From the NCBI GenBank assembly GCA_965220775.1, contig OZ244845.1, positions 1,736,001 through 1,800,000 on the forward strand: a DNA stretch of 64,000 nt, given 5' to 3'. Positions 7,822-16,248 of this stretch are shown piece after piece. Source of the stretch: G963664835 sp965220775. GTDB lineage: Bacteria > Chloroflexota > UBA6077 > FW602-bin22 > JBCLEL01. A model generated the notes under the pieces. The model was not told where the DNA came from, did no database searches, and worked only from the letters and a program-made list of their open reading frames with translations. A program made the translations under genes and the position numbers. Each line of letters begins with the position of its first letter. Position 1 is the stretch's first letter.

Positions 7822-8694
7822 TAACTGTTCAGATTTGAGCGTAATTTGTCCTGCGCGTTTGCAAATTGTGATCGAACAAGGACGGTAGGTTGTGGCGGAA
7901 CTGCCCATAGCGACTCAATGTGGCACGGGTGCGCCGGCCGCCCCTCCCCTGGATTCCCGCCCCGTATCGGGGTACGGGGCATGCTGTTGATCGCGGGAAT
8001 CACCATGGCCTTGCGAAGGCCGCATAAGCCGCATAAGAGGATGAAAATTGGCAACGCGAGTTAGGGGACTCATCCATCCCGGATCGGAGTCCGGGACATG
8101 CTTTCATAGCAATCGCTCATGCCGGCTGCCGCCGGCACACCAAAGTATGAAAACCCGGAGTTGTGATTTGGTACAGCGAATTGGCACGGCGGATTCTGCT
8201 ACGCCCCACCCCGACCCCTGCGGGGGACAAGCCCTCGCGCTACATTTTCTCATTCCGGCATCGACCATCGGTCTACAATTCGGCAGGTTTCGCCGGTGGA
8301 GAGCCGGCATCGAGGTTGATTGGAGGGCACATCCCGGATCGGAGTCCGGGACATGCTTTCGTACCAATCGCTCATGCCGGCGGGCGCCGGCACACCAAGG
8401 TATGAAAAGCCGGAGTTGCGGCTTGGTACAGCGAATTGCCATGGCGGATTCTGCCATGCCCCACCCCGACCCCTGCGGGGGACAAGCCCCCGCGCTACAT
8501 TCTCTCATTCCGGCATCGGCCATCGGTCTACAATTCGGCAGGTTTCGCCGGTGGAGAGCCGGCATCGAGGTTGATTGGAGGGCACATCCCGGATCGGGGT
8601 CCGGGACATGCTTTCGTACCAATGACGAGAGTGGGGATCTATTCTCGTACCAATGACACTCACGAGACTGGTCCGCCTAAATCTGAACAGTTAC
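7821..8694. mobile_element. Non-autonomous insertion element, IS66-like ends, exact 8-bp target duplication
   Basis: The left end reads GTAACTGTTCAGATTTGAGC (7821) and the right end is its inverse, AAATCTGAACAGTTAC (ending 8694). GCCGAATA occurs immediately outside both ends (7813-7820 and 8695-8702), an exact 8-bp target duplication. Ends beginning GTAA with 8-bp duplications are typical of the IS66 family. No transposase frame is present: the interior is repeat DNA with GC-rich palindromes, so this is a MITE-like derivative. The insertion split the TAA stop of the upstream gene after TA; the element supplies G, so the stop became TAG. A 160-bp left arm is shared with the copy at 47302. Confidence 0.8.
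8075..8632. repeat. 255-bp tandem repeat (two full units plus part)
   Basis: Units begin at 8075, 8330 and 8585, exactly 255 bp apart. Each starts CATCCCGGATCGG and contains the palindromes CCCGGATCGGAGTCCGGG and GCCGGC-x-GCCGGC and a GGGGGACAAGCCCC stem-loop. The same 255-bp unit recurs at 32636, 32891 and 33146, and once in degraded form near 47863-48120. Apparent reading frames inside change with each copy and are not genes. Confidence 0.8.
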
Positions 8695-8727
8695 GCCGAA
8701 TAAGCTGAATCTACCAGCTAGATTGTT

Positions 8728-9060
8728 TCAGGTCTGGCCGAACCGGCGATGGCCGCGTGTCGGTGCGACGGTCGCTTTTTTCAGCCGGCTGCCGCAGAAC
8801 GGGCAATAGCGAGCCGGCCAGAAACGGATCTCCGGATTGCCGACGCTGACCGTCTCGTAATCGGTGCCGTAGAGCAACCAGCCGGAATCGCTGTCAATGG
8901 GATTGGCGAACGTGACGTCGCAGGCGCTGCGGAAATCCTCGCAGCAATACTCGATCTTCATGCCCGGGCCGGTGCTCGCCCCATCTGAAGTTCTCAATCG
9001 GTCGTCCTCGTCTTCCAGTCGCCCGCTGCGGATCTCAGGATAGCTCTCGATATTCCGCAA
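8728..9060 (-). CDS. Small protein with C-terminal zinc-ribbon pair
   Basis: A 110-residue protein with YCCEDFRSAC in the middle and RYCPFCGSRL near the C-terminus, giving two Cys pairs able to bind one zinc ion. The family is not recognised. TTG 9060 is chosen because GGAG lies eight bases upstream; an internal ATG at 8961 (MKIEYCCEDF) would give a 77-residue form. It lies 15 bp downstream of the LiaF-like gene on the same strand, so it may be the last gene of that operon. The frame is intact and the Cys motif is coherent, which supports a real gene. Confidence 0.55.
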   Translation of the reverse strand: MRNIESYPEIRSGRLEDEDDRLRTSDGASTGPGMKIEYCCEDFRSACDVTFANPIDSDSGWLLYGTDYETVSVGNPEIRFWPARYCPFCGSRLKKATVAPTRGHRRFGQT

Positions 9061-9075
9061 TATGCAGGCTCCGTG

Positions 9076-10032
9076 CTACCGGATAGAGATCGATGAAACT
9101 CCGCTGTCAATCCGCAAGTCTACGCGATTATCCGCGCTTTCATAGTCGGGCGAAACATATCTGTCTCCCACTTTCGGGAAGCGTGCCAGGTCGACATCGA
9201 TGTCATTGAGTCCTCCCTCGATTCTGATGCTGGCGGCGACTCCTTCTGGGATTTCGATATCGATCTCTGCGGCGCCCGTAGAAATCGATCCCACGGTGTG
9301 CCCAAGCTTCGGCGCGACGATGTCGATCGTGCTCGCACCAGCATCAAGCGTAAATCGAGTGACTCTTAGAGATCCCATGTCGAGTTTCGCTTCAGAAGCA
9401 CCGAATGCAAACTCCAAATTCAGTGGAATCTCCTGGGTTAGCATCACGTCCCAATCGTCTGCAACGACAGTCGATCCGCCAAAGAATCCTTCGCCCGAGC
9501 TGTGCAGCTCGAGCACGGCGGCTCTATCGTCACGACGCAACTCTTGCTCGATGAATCTATTCGAGCGGATCGCTCCAGTGGCCAGAAGTTGACTGCCGCG
9601 TTCGAGCTCGGAGAGCTCGAATGCGGCTGCACCGGTAGCTAAGCGGATGGTAGCGCTTTCCGCTAGGCCCAACTCGGCCTTCACATTGTGCGTCACAAGG
9701 TGTGGAAGTCCATAGTTACCCACCGCGGATGGCGATAGCGTCGCTATGAGGAGAATTCCGGCAATGGCGGCAATCGCGATAACTCCCATAAGATATTTGC
9801 CTAGAGCCGTCCGCCGGCCGACGATGATGTCGAGCCCTATAAGGATCAGAATGACCGGCCAAAAGCGCCAGAGTCGTCCCCAGACTTCCCAAGGTACAAA
9901 TCCCAACGTCTGAGATAGGAAGATCAATCCCAGGGCAATTAGCAGGATTGGAAATAGGAGTGAGCCTCGGTTATTGGCTGCCTGCGATTGAGTCGAACCC
10001 ACAGATGGTGCGTTCACAGTTTGGTCGCTCAT
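9076..10032 (-). CDS. LiaF-like membrane protein (LiaI/LiaF TM region plus toast-rack domain)
   Basis: Residues ~20-105 hold four membrane helices of the LiaI/LiaF (DUF5668) type (FPILLIALGLIFLSQTLGF, FWPVILILIGLDIIVG). Residues ~110-318 are a repetitive beta domain with GAAAFELSEL, GASEAKLDM, GASTIDI and GAAEIDIEIP, the right-handed toast-rack fold of LiaF C-termini and DUF4097 proteins. LiaF proteins inhibit a LiaS-type sensor kinase in Firmicutes; such a kinase and regulator lie 2.5 kb away. The ATG overlaps the previous stop by 4 bases, so translation is coupled. Family confident; signalling role inferred. Confidence 0.8.
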   Translation of the reverse strand: MSDQTVNAPSVGSTQSQAANNRGSLLFPILLIALGLIFLSQTLGFVPWEVWGRLWRFWPVILILIGLDIIVGRRTALGKYLMGVIAIAAIAGILLIATLSPSAVGNYGLPHLVTHNVKAELGLAESATIRLATGAAAFELSELERGSQLLATGAIRSNRFIEQELRRDDRAAVLELHSSGEGFFGGSTVVADDWDVMLTQEIPLNLEFAFGASEAKLDMGSLRVTRFTLDAGASTIDIVAPKLGHTVGSISTGAAEIDIEIPEGVAASIRIEGGLNDIDVDLARFPKVGDRYVSPDYESADNRVDLRIDSGVSSISIR

Positions 10033-10289
10033 TTTCTAACCCTCAAGTTGACATTCCTTGCCAGAGTGAATAGTCCGATCCCGATAATGATTGTGGGCCA
10101 CATCGTCCCCCAGTTCCACCACCAAAGGAACCCAAGATTGGCCAGCAAAAATATCACCCCAACCAGGATCAGGATCAGGCCGGCTAGTTGCTTTGGTCTC
10201 CAACCGCCTTTGGACGGCATTGACTTGATGGAGACCGTGTTTGCACTGTCCGAGCCGGTCAAACGGTTGCTAGTAGCTTGCTCACTCAT
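10029..10289 (-). CDS. Small LiaI-like membrane protein (DUF5668 type)
   Basis: An 86-residue protein with a polar N-terminus (MSEQATSNRLTGSDSANTV) and two membrane helices (LAGLILILVGVIFLLANLG and MWPTIIIGIGLFTL) joined by a Trp-rich turn WWWNWGTMWP. It starts at ATG 10289 behind a strong GGAGG. It is clearly a paralogue of the next gene (10286-10546) and of the C-terminus of the PspC-like protein, so one module has been copied three times in this operon. Both ends overlap neighbours by 4 bases. Confidence 0.75.
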   Translation of the reverse strand: MSEQATSNRLTGSDSANTVSIKSMPSKGGWRPKQLAGLILILVGVIFLLANLGFLWWWNWGTMWPTIIIGIGLFTLARNVNLRVRK

Positions 10290-10546
10290 CGTGCCTCCTT
10301 CCCCCTCGTGTTGCCCATCAAGAAGAATAGCCCTACTCCCATTATGATCACGGGCCAAGTCGTATCCCAATCCCACCACCAGAAGAGTCCAAAATTGGAC
10401 AGAAGAAAAATCACTCCAACTAGGATCAGGATCAGGCCGGCTAGCTGCTTCCGTCTCCACCGGCCACTGGATGGCTTCGGCTCGATGGCGACAGGTGTCG
10501 CACTTTCCGAACGGGTCGAGTCATTGCTGGCGGTTTGTTCACTCAT
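10286..10546 (-). CDS. Small LiaI-like membrane protein, paralogue of its neighbour
   Basis: An 86-residue protein with the same layout and length as the downstream gene: a MSEQTASNDSTRSES polar head, RRKQLAGLILILVGVIFLL, a Trp-rich turn (FWWWDWDTTWP) and a second helix. The pair arose by tandem duplication, and conserved stretches of the DNA are close as well. ATG overlaps the stop of the PspC-like gene by 4 bases, giving coupled translation. Such proteins are often membrane anchors or stress markers in LiaIFSR and PspC systems; the specific role is unknown. Confidence 0.75.
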   Translation of the reverse strand: MSEQTASNDSTRSESATPVAIEPKPSSGRWRRKQLAGLILILVGVIFLLSNFGLFWWWDWDTTWPVIIMGVGLFFLMGNTRGKEAR

Positions 10547-11217
10547 CGTTCACCTCTGCTTCTAGCGTTGTTCGCCAAGAGGAATAGACCTATTCCGATA
10601 ATGACCATTGGCCACATCCAGTCCCAATTCCACCACCAGAATAGTCCCAGGTTGTCCAGAAGAAATATCGCTCCAATCAGAAGCAGGACCAGGCCGATTA
10701 GTTGCCGCGGTCGTCGCCGGCCACCGAATGGCCTTGAAGGGGCGGTTGGTGCAGTCTCTTCTGCGCGTACGGAGGAGCGTACTTCCTCGCCAAGCTGTTC
10801 CGCCCGCTGAGCGACATCCATGGCTGCATCAGCTAATCTGTGACCGATGTTCTCGCCCTCGGCTGACGCCGATTCACCAGCCGAAGTAAATGCGGCGTTG
10901 GCTTCCTCGCCGAGCTTCCGAGCCCGCTCGCCGATTTCGCGAGCCGTCTCCGAGAATTGCTCGCTGAGTTCGCCGGCGCCAGAGGCCGAGTTGGCAATCG
11001 TAGATTCTGGAGTCGTGGCCGGCTCCTCCGGCATTATTATCGCCAGCGCGATGTAAAGTAGGATGCCAGCACCGCCCAAGAAGCACAATAATACGAACAC
11101 CAGCCTAACTATCGTTGGGTCAGTTTCAAAGTAGTCGCCTAGACCGGCGGTGACGCCAAATAGCATCTTCTCGCTGCGACTGCGGTAGAGTCGTTTTTCC
11201 GGCATTGATGCGCTCAC
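10543..11217 (-). CDS. PspC-domain protein with amphipathic linker and LiaI-type C-terminus
   Basis: Three parts are visible in 224 residues. Residues 1-65 are a PspC domain (RLYRSRSEKMLFGVTAGLGD, then a long helix ILLYIALAIIMPEE). Residues ~75-155 are an Ala/Glu-rich amphipathic stretch (FSETAREIGERARKLGEE) like apolipoprotein or late-embryogenesis helices. Residues ~170-224 are a LiaI-like TM pair (LIGLVLLLIGAIFLLDNLG, WWWNWDWMWP). PspC proteins sit in the cytoplasmic membrane and either relay stress to PspA or act as toxins in its absence. It heads the overlapping four-gene run. Confidence 0.8.
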   Translation of the reverse strand: MSASMPEKRLYRSRSEKMLFGVTAGLGDYFETDPTIVRLVFVLLCFLGGAGILLYIALAIIMPEEPATTPESTIANSASGAGELSEQFSETAREIGERARKLGEEANAAFTSAGESASAEGENIGHRLADAAMDVAQRAEQLGEEVRSSVRAEETAPTAPSRPFGGRRRPRQLIGLVLLLIGAIFLLDNLGLFWWWNWDWMWPMVIIGIGLFLLANNARSRGER

Positions 11218-11326
11218 TTGTTAACCTCCGGTAAAGCTCTCAATCTCTTTTCCATCTCCGGTCGGCGGATCATACCCGCCGCAGAGGCCGGCACATGACC
11301 AATCAATCGGTGGTCGTCGACTCGTC

Positions 11327-11539
11327 CTATATTGCTACGAACGGATCTTGCGGAGTGATTATTGCCATCACAATATAGATGATTAATCCGATGCCGGTTG
11401 CTAGAGTCAGTAGAACAAAAATGAGCCGCACTAGAGTGGGATCCAAATCGAAGTAAGTGGCAAGCCCTCCGCATACCCCAAAAAGCATTCGCTCGCTCTT
11501 ACTTCGGTACAGACGTTCCACAGAAGTTGGTGCACTCAT
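11327..11539 (-). CDS. Minimal PspC-domain membrane protein
   Basis: A 70-residue protein that is nearly only a PspC domain: RLYRSKSERMLFGVCGGLAT, YFDLDPTLVRLIFVLLT and a final helix GLIIYIVMAIITP. It is a paralogue of the N-terminus of the protein at 10543-11217, which starts 109 bp downstream on the same strand; both share RLYRS(R/K)SE(K/R)MLFGV. Probably first gene of the minus-strand envelope operon, whose upstream region abuts repeat DNA from about 11750. Confidence 0.8.
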   Translation of the reverse strand: MSAPTSVERLYRSKSERMLFGVCGGLATYFDLDPTLVRLIFVLLTLATGIGLIIYIVMAIITPQDPFVAI

Positions 11540-11749
11540 TCTCAGGCCCTCCTCACCGGTTTCTTCAACATTTCTCGTTGCATTTGCCTACCACTCTACG
11601 CCGAGCCGGTTCGCCTGTCATCGGCTGTCCAACCTATTCTGCCCTAGACAAAGAGCCTACCATTTCATCATCCTTTCTACCGATGCGGCTATCCCCCATC
11701 TCTACGCCGGTGTCCGTTGCCGGCGGCAATGCCGTCACGACCGACCGGC

Positions 11750-12511
11750 TGGCCGCATGTCCTTGGTTGGGGACAAGCCCCAGCGGTAGATGTCTCTCTT
11801 TCGACTGGAAACAGCTATTTTCGTACCAATCGTTGATGCCGGCTGCCGCCGCCACACCAAGGTATGAGAATTGGGTGCATTGGTTGATGGAAGGGTTCAG
11901 GTGTCGTCTGTGCCCCCCACCCCACCCCTGGCTGGGGACAAGCCCCAGCCCTACATTTCTCTTTCGACCCTGGGGTGTCGTTGTTCGGGCGACGGTGGTT
12001 GGTGTCGCCGGCCGGCGCCGGAATTCATCCCGGATCGGAGTCCGGGACATGCGTTCCTACCAATGACCAGAGCGGGAAGTGGTGGGATTCGCGAGAAGGC
12101 TGCCGGCACCCGCCAGGTTGGCCGCGCCTCCCCGGGCTGGGGACAAGCCCCAGCCCTACATTTCTCTTTCGACCCTGGGGTGTCGTTGTTCGGGCGACGG
12201 TGGTTGGTGTCGCCGGCCGGCGCCGGAATTCATCCCGGATCGGAGTCCGGGACATGCGTTCCTACCAATGACCAGAGCGGGAAGTGGTGGGATTCGCGAG
12301 AAGGCTGCCGGCACCCGCCAGGTTGGCCACCCCACCCCTGGCTGGGGACAAGCCCCAGCCCTACATTTCTCTTTGGACCCTGGGCTGTCGTTGTTCGGGC
12401 GACGGTGGTTGGCGTCGCCGGCGGGAGCCGGCCATCCCGGATCAGAGTCCGGGACATGCTTTCGCGCCAACGACGCTCACGAGACTGGTCCACATAGGTC
12501 TGAACAGCTAC
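11750..12511. repeat. 205-bp tandem repeat block with one IS66-like end
   Basis: GCTGGGGACA recurs at 11931, 12136 and 12341, exactly 205 bp apart, and the intervening sequence is almost identical in the first two units. Each unit carries a GCTGGGG/CCCCAGC stem-loop and a CCCGGATCGGAGTCCGGG palindrome. The right edge (CTGAACAGCTAC, 12500-12511), preceded by CTCACGAGACTGGTCC, matches the right end of the insertion elements at 8694 and 48161. No matching left end was found, so this is probably a truncated or rearranged member. The 11540-11750 stretch before it shows nothing recognisable. No gene is supported in 11540-12615. Confidence 0.7.
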
Positions 12512-12615
12512 GATCGATGCGCCTGTTTGACCGCCGGTGGACCCGTGATTACACTCAGAACAGTCTTACGCTTCCCAAATTTGGATACAGGTGAAGCATC
12601 AAGGACCAATCACGA

Positions 12616-14052
12616 GTGGCCAATTCTCAGGAAGAACTCAACCAATCAGGCGAAGCTCCTTCGACGATAGCCGGCTTCGAGGTCACCTATTCCGACCTCA
12701 AGTTGGTGCTGGTAGTGGGCACTGCGGTTGCGTACGCGCTGATATATGCGCCGGCGTACGACATCCTGGGTCGCAGCGTGACTGTCCTCACGGTATTGCC
12801 TGTTGTTGCGGCTGCACTGGCGTATGGAATACGCGGTGGACTGCTCGCCAGCCTCGTAGCCGTGATACTGAACGGCCTGCTTTCCGACATATTCGCCGAA
12901 GGGAGTTGGCAGGAATGGCTGCTTCGAGGTGGCGCGTTAAGCTCCGGATCACTGGTGTTGGTTGGCGTTGTGACGGGCCGGTTACGGGACTTGCAAGAGA
13001 AGATAAATGGGCAGCTTGATCAGCTTCGGCGAGTTCAAGAGACACTGCGACACACGAACCAGACCCTCCAAGCGCTCATTCAAAGTTCACCATTGCCCAT
13101 ATTTGCGCTTGATCGCGACGCGAAGATCCGGATGTGGAATCCTGCTGCCGAGCAAGTCTTCGGCTGGACTGAGCGTGAGTTAATTGGCCAACTACCACCC
13201 TTCTTCCAAGGAGAAAATCTTGGCGAAATCTCATCTGACCTGGACTTGGCACTTCGGGGCGATCGACTCGAAAGTCGAGAGATGCGTTGTCAAAGGCAAG
13301 ATGGCTCACCAATAGATATAGGCATCTGGACAGCACCGTTGAGGGATGCAAGCGGCGGCACTAGCGGCATGATGGGCGTCGTCAGCGATCTGGCTGAACG
13401 CAAACGTGCTGAAGCGACTATGCGGGAATTGGCCGTGTTGGAAGAGCGAAACCGGATCGCCCGGGAGATACACGATACGCTGGCTCAAGGGTTTACCGGG
13501 GTAGTAGTCCAGCTCGAGGCATTGGAACAAGCGCTAGAAGAGAGTCCCGCCGAGGTATCAGGACATCTTAGTCGGGCCAAGAGTCTGGCCAGGGAGAGTC
13601 TCAATGAAGCGAGACGTTCGGTTAGGGCGCTGGTTCCAGGTGCTCTAGAACAGCGTTCACTGGACGCCGTCCTGAAGGACGAGATTCTCCGATTCTCCAC
13701 CTCTGGGCCAGAAAAAGCGTCATTTCGTCTGTCCGGCAAGAAACGGGAATTGCCGTCCAATATCCAAGCGGCTCTCCTGCGTATCTGCCAGGAGTCTCTC
13801 GCAAATGTCCGGCGGCATGCTCGAGCCACCGAGGTGACAGTGGAGCTCAGCTTCAATCACAAAGCGGCGTGGCTCTCGGTGGAAGATGATGGCGTGGGTA
13901 TCGATATGGATGCGGTGAAGGCAACGGACGGAGTAGGCGGGTTTGGATTGATCGCTATGGAGCAACGTGCCCGCTTGCTAAAGGGTAACCTTAGAGTTAC
14001 CACGGAAGAAGGTCACGGTACACTAGTGGAAGCTAGAATACCGACCTCGTGA
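12616..14052 (+). CDS. NarL-type sensor histidine kinase with PAS domain (LiaS-like role inferred)
   Basis: A 478-residue protein. Residues ~28-125 contain about four membrane helices with very short loops. A coiled linker (LQEKINGQLDQLRRVQETL) leads to a PAS domain (~148-265; SPLPIFALDRDAKIRMWNPA). Then come a HisKA_3 dimerisation domain with the phospho-acceptor in AREIHDTLAQG (His286) and an HATPase domain with N-box CQESLANVRRHA, DDGVGID and GGFGLIAMEQRA. This class pairs with LuxR/NarL regulators, and one follows after 85 bp. With a LiaF-like protein nearby, a three-part cell-envelope stress system is likely. The start is GTG 12616; no strong ribosome site was seen. Confidence 0.88.
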   Translation: MANSQEELNQSGEAPSTIAGFEVTYSDLKLVLVVGTAVAYALIYAPAYDILGRSVTVLTVLPVVAAALAYGIRGGLLASLVAVILNGLLSDIFAEGSWQEWLLRGGALSSGSLVLVGVVTGRLRDLQEKINGQLDQLRRVQETLRHTNQTLQALIQSSPLPIFALDRDAKIRMWNPAAEQVFGWTERELIGQLPPFFQGENLGEISSDLDLALRGDRLESREMRCQRQDGSPIDIGIWTAPLRDASGGTSGMMGVVSDLAERKRAEATMRELAVLEERNRIAREIHDTLAQGFTGVVVQLEALEQALEESPAEVSGHLSRAKSLARESLNEARRSVRALVPGALEQRSLDAVLKDEILRFSTSGPEKASFRLSGKKRELPSNIQAALLRICQESLANVRRHARATEVTVELSFNHKAAWLSVEDDGVGIDMDAVKATDGVGGFGLIAMEQRARLLKGNLRVTTEEGHGTLVEARIPTS

Positions 14053-14137
14053 TTAGTCCTTTCGTAGTAGTCAAGGATTGTTGCTACCCCTAAAGGTAAT
14101 AACTCATGGCTATTGGTCAGCGCGGAGTTGAGTACGC

Positions 14138-14782
14138 ATGAAGGCAATAAGAGTTCTGATAGTGGATGACCATACAGTAGTCCGGGACGGACTGACTGCC
14201 ATAATGGGAAGACAGAAGGAATTTGTAGTAGTGGGTGAGGCTGAAGACGGTCTACAGGCCGTCGAGGCGGCTCGCGATTTGCGCCCGGACGTTATCTTGA
14301 TGGATCTTCGAATGCCCGTGCTGGATGGCGTCGAGGCGATGCGTCGTATAAGAGCTGAAGACCCGGACGTCAAGTTCATAGTCGTGACCACATACGACAG
14401 CGACGAGTATGTCTTTGACGCCATTGAGGCCGGAGCGAAGGGTTATCTCTTGAAAGACGCCTCCCGTAAGGAGCTGTTTGACGCGGTGCGCGCAGTTCAT
14501 CGAGGCGAGTCTCTGATCGAGCCTGGAGTGGCCGCCAAGGTCTTGGATCGCTTCGTTCAACTCTCCCGGCAGACCCCCGAGTCCGCCGGCCTCTCAGAAA
14601 GAGAAATAGAGGTGCTAAGCTTGATCGCCAAGGGCGCCGCCAACAAAGAGATCGCCGTCGCACTCACCCTTAGTGAAAGCACCATAAAGACACATGTGGC
14701 CAACATATTCCACAAGTTGGACGTAAATGGCCGGACTGAAGCCGTGACACAGGCGATTCAAAAAGGACTTATCAACTTGTAG
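14138..14782 (+). CDS. NarL/LuxR-family response regulator (LiaR-like)
   Basis: A 214-residue protein with a receiver domain (1-120) and a LuxR-type helix-turn-helix (~148-210). The acidic pair D10/D11, phospho-acceptor D56 (VILMDLRMP), T/Y switch (VVTTYDSDEYV) and Lys in GYLLKDAS are all present. The output domain carries LSEREIEVLSLIAKGAANKE and STIKTHVANIFHKL, typical of DNA-binding GerE domains. It pairs with the kinase just upstream. Likely targets are the nearby PspC/LiaF operon and the PspA cluster, but no shared operator was identified by eye. Confidence 0.9.
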   Translation: MKAIRVLIVDDHTVVRDGLTAIMGRQKEFVVVGEAEDGLQAVEAARDLRPDVILMDLRMPVLDGVEAMRRIRAEDPDVKFIVVTTYDSDEYVFDAIEAGAKGYLLKDASRKELFDAVRAVHRGESLIEPGVAAKVLDRFVQLSRQTPESAGLSEREIEVLSLIAKGAANKEIAVALTLSESTIKTHVANIFHKLDVNGRTEAVTQAIQKGLINL

Positions 14783-15030
14783 TGGTTGTTAGTCCCAGGC
14801 CGGATCAGGTCCAATGCCTTTTTGACAAGCGCCCGATTTCATAGTGCTCTTCATCCGCAGCCAAGCGTTGACGCGCTCTATGGCGCTAGTGCGATTTTGG
14901 TCGAGCTTGCCGCGACGTAGTGCGTGGCGATGGGAATCGCGCGCCTCGTTCACGTTGTTTACGGACCGTTGGCAAAATTGCCAACTTCTCCGCCCGGCTC
15001 ACTTCACCGACGATAAGCTATGGAAGCGAC

Positions 15031-16119
15031 TCAGTAGATAGCACGGCCGTCGTCCGCATCGAATATGAATGCGCTGTCGGTGTCGAACTCAACCCCCACC
15101 CAGTCGTCCCTGCCGGCAGGGCTGTCGATAGGCACGGATGCGATGCATTTCGTATTGCCCCGGCGAATGTGGAGCTTCTTCCGGCGGTCGGCTATTAGTG
15201 GCTCAACCAACTCTACTTGGCCGACGAGAGTGCTCTGTTCGGTTGCCTGCGTTAGTCTTAGCTTTTCCGGCAAGATTCCCATTATTATGCGTCGTTCGTT
15301 GCGCGATCGGGCCAAGAGAGCCGGTGTGAGTGGAATAGTAAAGCCGTCAGCGAAGACCCGCCGGGAGTCCGAGTCGAGTGTGCAAGGGAAGAGATTCAAT
15401 CCATTCTGATGGACGAAGTCAGCTACGAAGGCGTTCGCCGGCCGGGTCCATATGCCGGTAGGCGTGTTGACTTGTTCGAGCCGGCCGTTGCTCATCACTG
15501 CGATTCGATCTGCCAGAGCCAGAGCTTCAGTCACGGAGGGAGTGACGTAGATGACAGTTCGCCTCACCTCACGGATGAGTCGTTTTATTGCTACTCGGGC
15601 TATGGCAGCGATCTTGGCGTCAAGATTCGAGAGCGGCTCGTCAAACAAGAATACCAGTGGGTCACGTACGATGGCCCGGCCTATAGCCACTCTCTGGCGC
15701 TGGCCTACAGCCAGTTGCGCCGGCCTTCGGTCCAGGATGTTGACCAACCCGTAGCCAAGGTCCTCCGCAGTGCGGACCACCTTTTTGTGGATCTCACCCT
15801 GTTCCATGTGCCTGAGCTCTAAGGGAAAACTGATGTTGCCGCGCGCGCGACGATGAGGATAGAGTGCATAGGACTGAAATACCATCGAAACATCGCGCCG
15901 GCTCGGAGGTACGTTGGTAACGTCCCGTCCGCCGAAGAGAACAGAACCGGATGTCGGATGGTCCAGGCCGGAGACTAGGCGAAGGATGGTCGTCTTGCCG
16001 CAACCCGATGGGCCGATGATGCAGAGGAACTCGCGGTCGAGGATGGTCAGGTTGATGTCGCGTAGGATCGGAGTGTCGCCGATCCGTTTGCTGACGGACT
16101 CGATTGTGACTTCAGCCAT
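15031..16119 (-). CDS. UgpC/MalK-like ABC ATPase with altered catalytic motifs
   Basis: Length (362 residues) and layout fit the sugar-importer ATPase family: nucleotide-binding domain (1-230) plus C-terminal OB-like regulatory domain. Walker A is normal (GPSGCGKTT, 36-44), as are Walker B and Glu (LVFLFDEP, to 161) and SNLDAK. However, the signature LSGGQ is LAVGQ (136-140), and the H-loop histidine, normally YVTHD, is replaced in YVTPSVTEAL (Pro194). The loop after YALYPH is also unusual (RRARGNI instead of a MTVxENI type). Loss of the H-loop His usually abolishes hydrolysis, so activity is doubtful. No permease or binding protein is adjacent. ATG 16119 is preferred; 16140 is upstream in frame. 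Confidence 0.8.
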   Translation of the reverse strand: MAEVTIESVSKRIGDTPILRDINLTILDREFLCIIGPSGCGKTTILRLVSGLDHPTSGSVLFGGRDVTNVPPSRRDVSMVFQSYALYPHRRARGNISFPLELRHMEQGEIHKKVVRTAEDLGYGLVNILDRRPAQLAVGQRQRVAIGRAIVRDPLVFLFDEPLSNLDAKIAAIARVAIKRLIREVRRTVIYVTPSVTEALALADRIAVMSNGRLEQVNTPTGIWTRPANAFVADFVHQNGLNLFPCTLDSDSRRVFADGFTIPLTPALLARSRNERRIIMGILPEKLRLTQATEQSTLVGQVELVEPLIADRRKKLHIRRGNTKCIASVPIDSPAGRDDWVGVEFDTDSAFIFDADDGRAIY

Positions 16120-16248
16120 CGTATTGTTCCCGCCTACCAAATCGAATTATTACTCTATTGGCAGATCAGCGCAATCCCCGGCATCAATTAGCTGGCATCG
16201 AAATTCCGATTTGGTGGGAAGAATCTGAAGTCGAGGCTCAAAGGCTGG

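Noticed and set aside
8075..8632. CRISPR-like array
   Set aside because: Units are 255 bp with no short repeats separated by unique spacers, and no cas genes are present.
8048..8656. Long overlapping reading frames on both strands inside the repeat arrays (also 11871-12497, 32633-33115, 47544-47861)
   Set aside because: They follow the repeat period, have near-equal copies in several frames, and show no conserved protein features; GC-rich palindromes simply lack stop codons.
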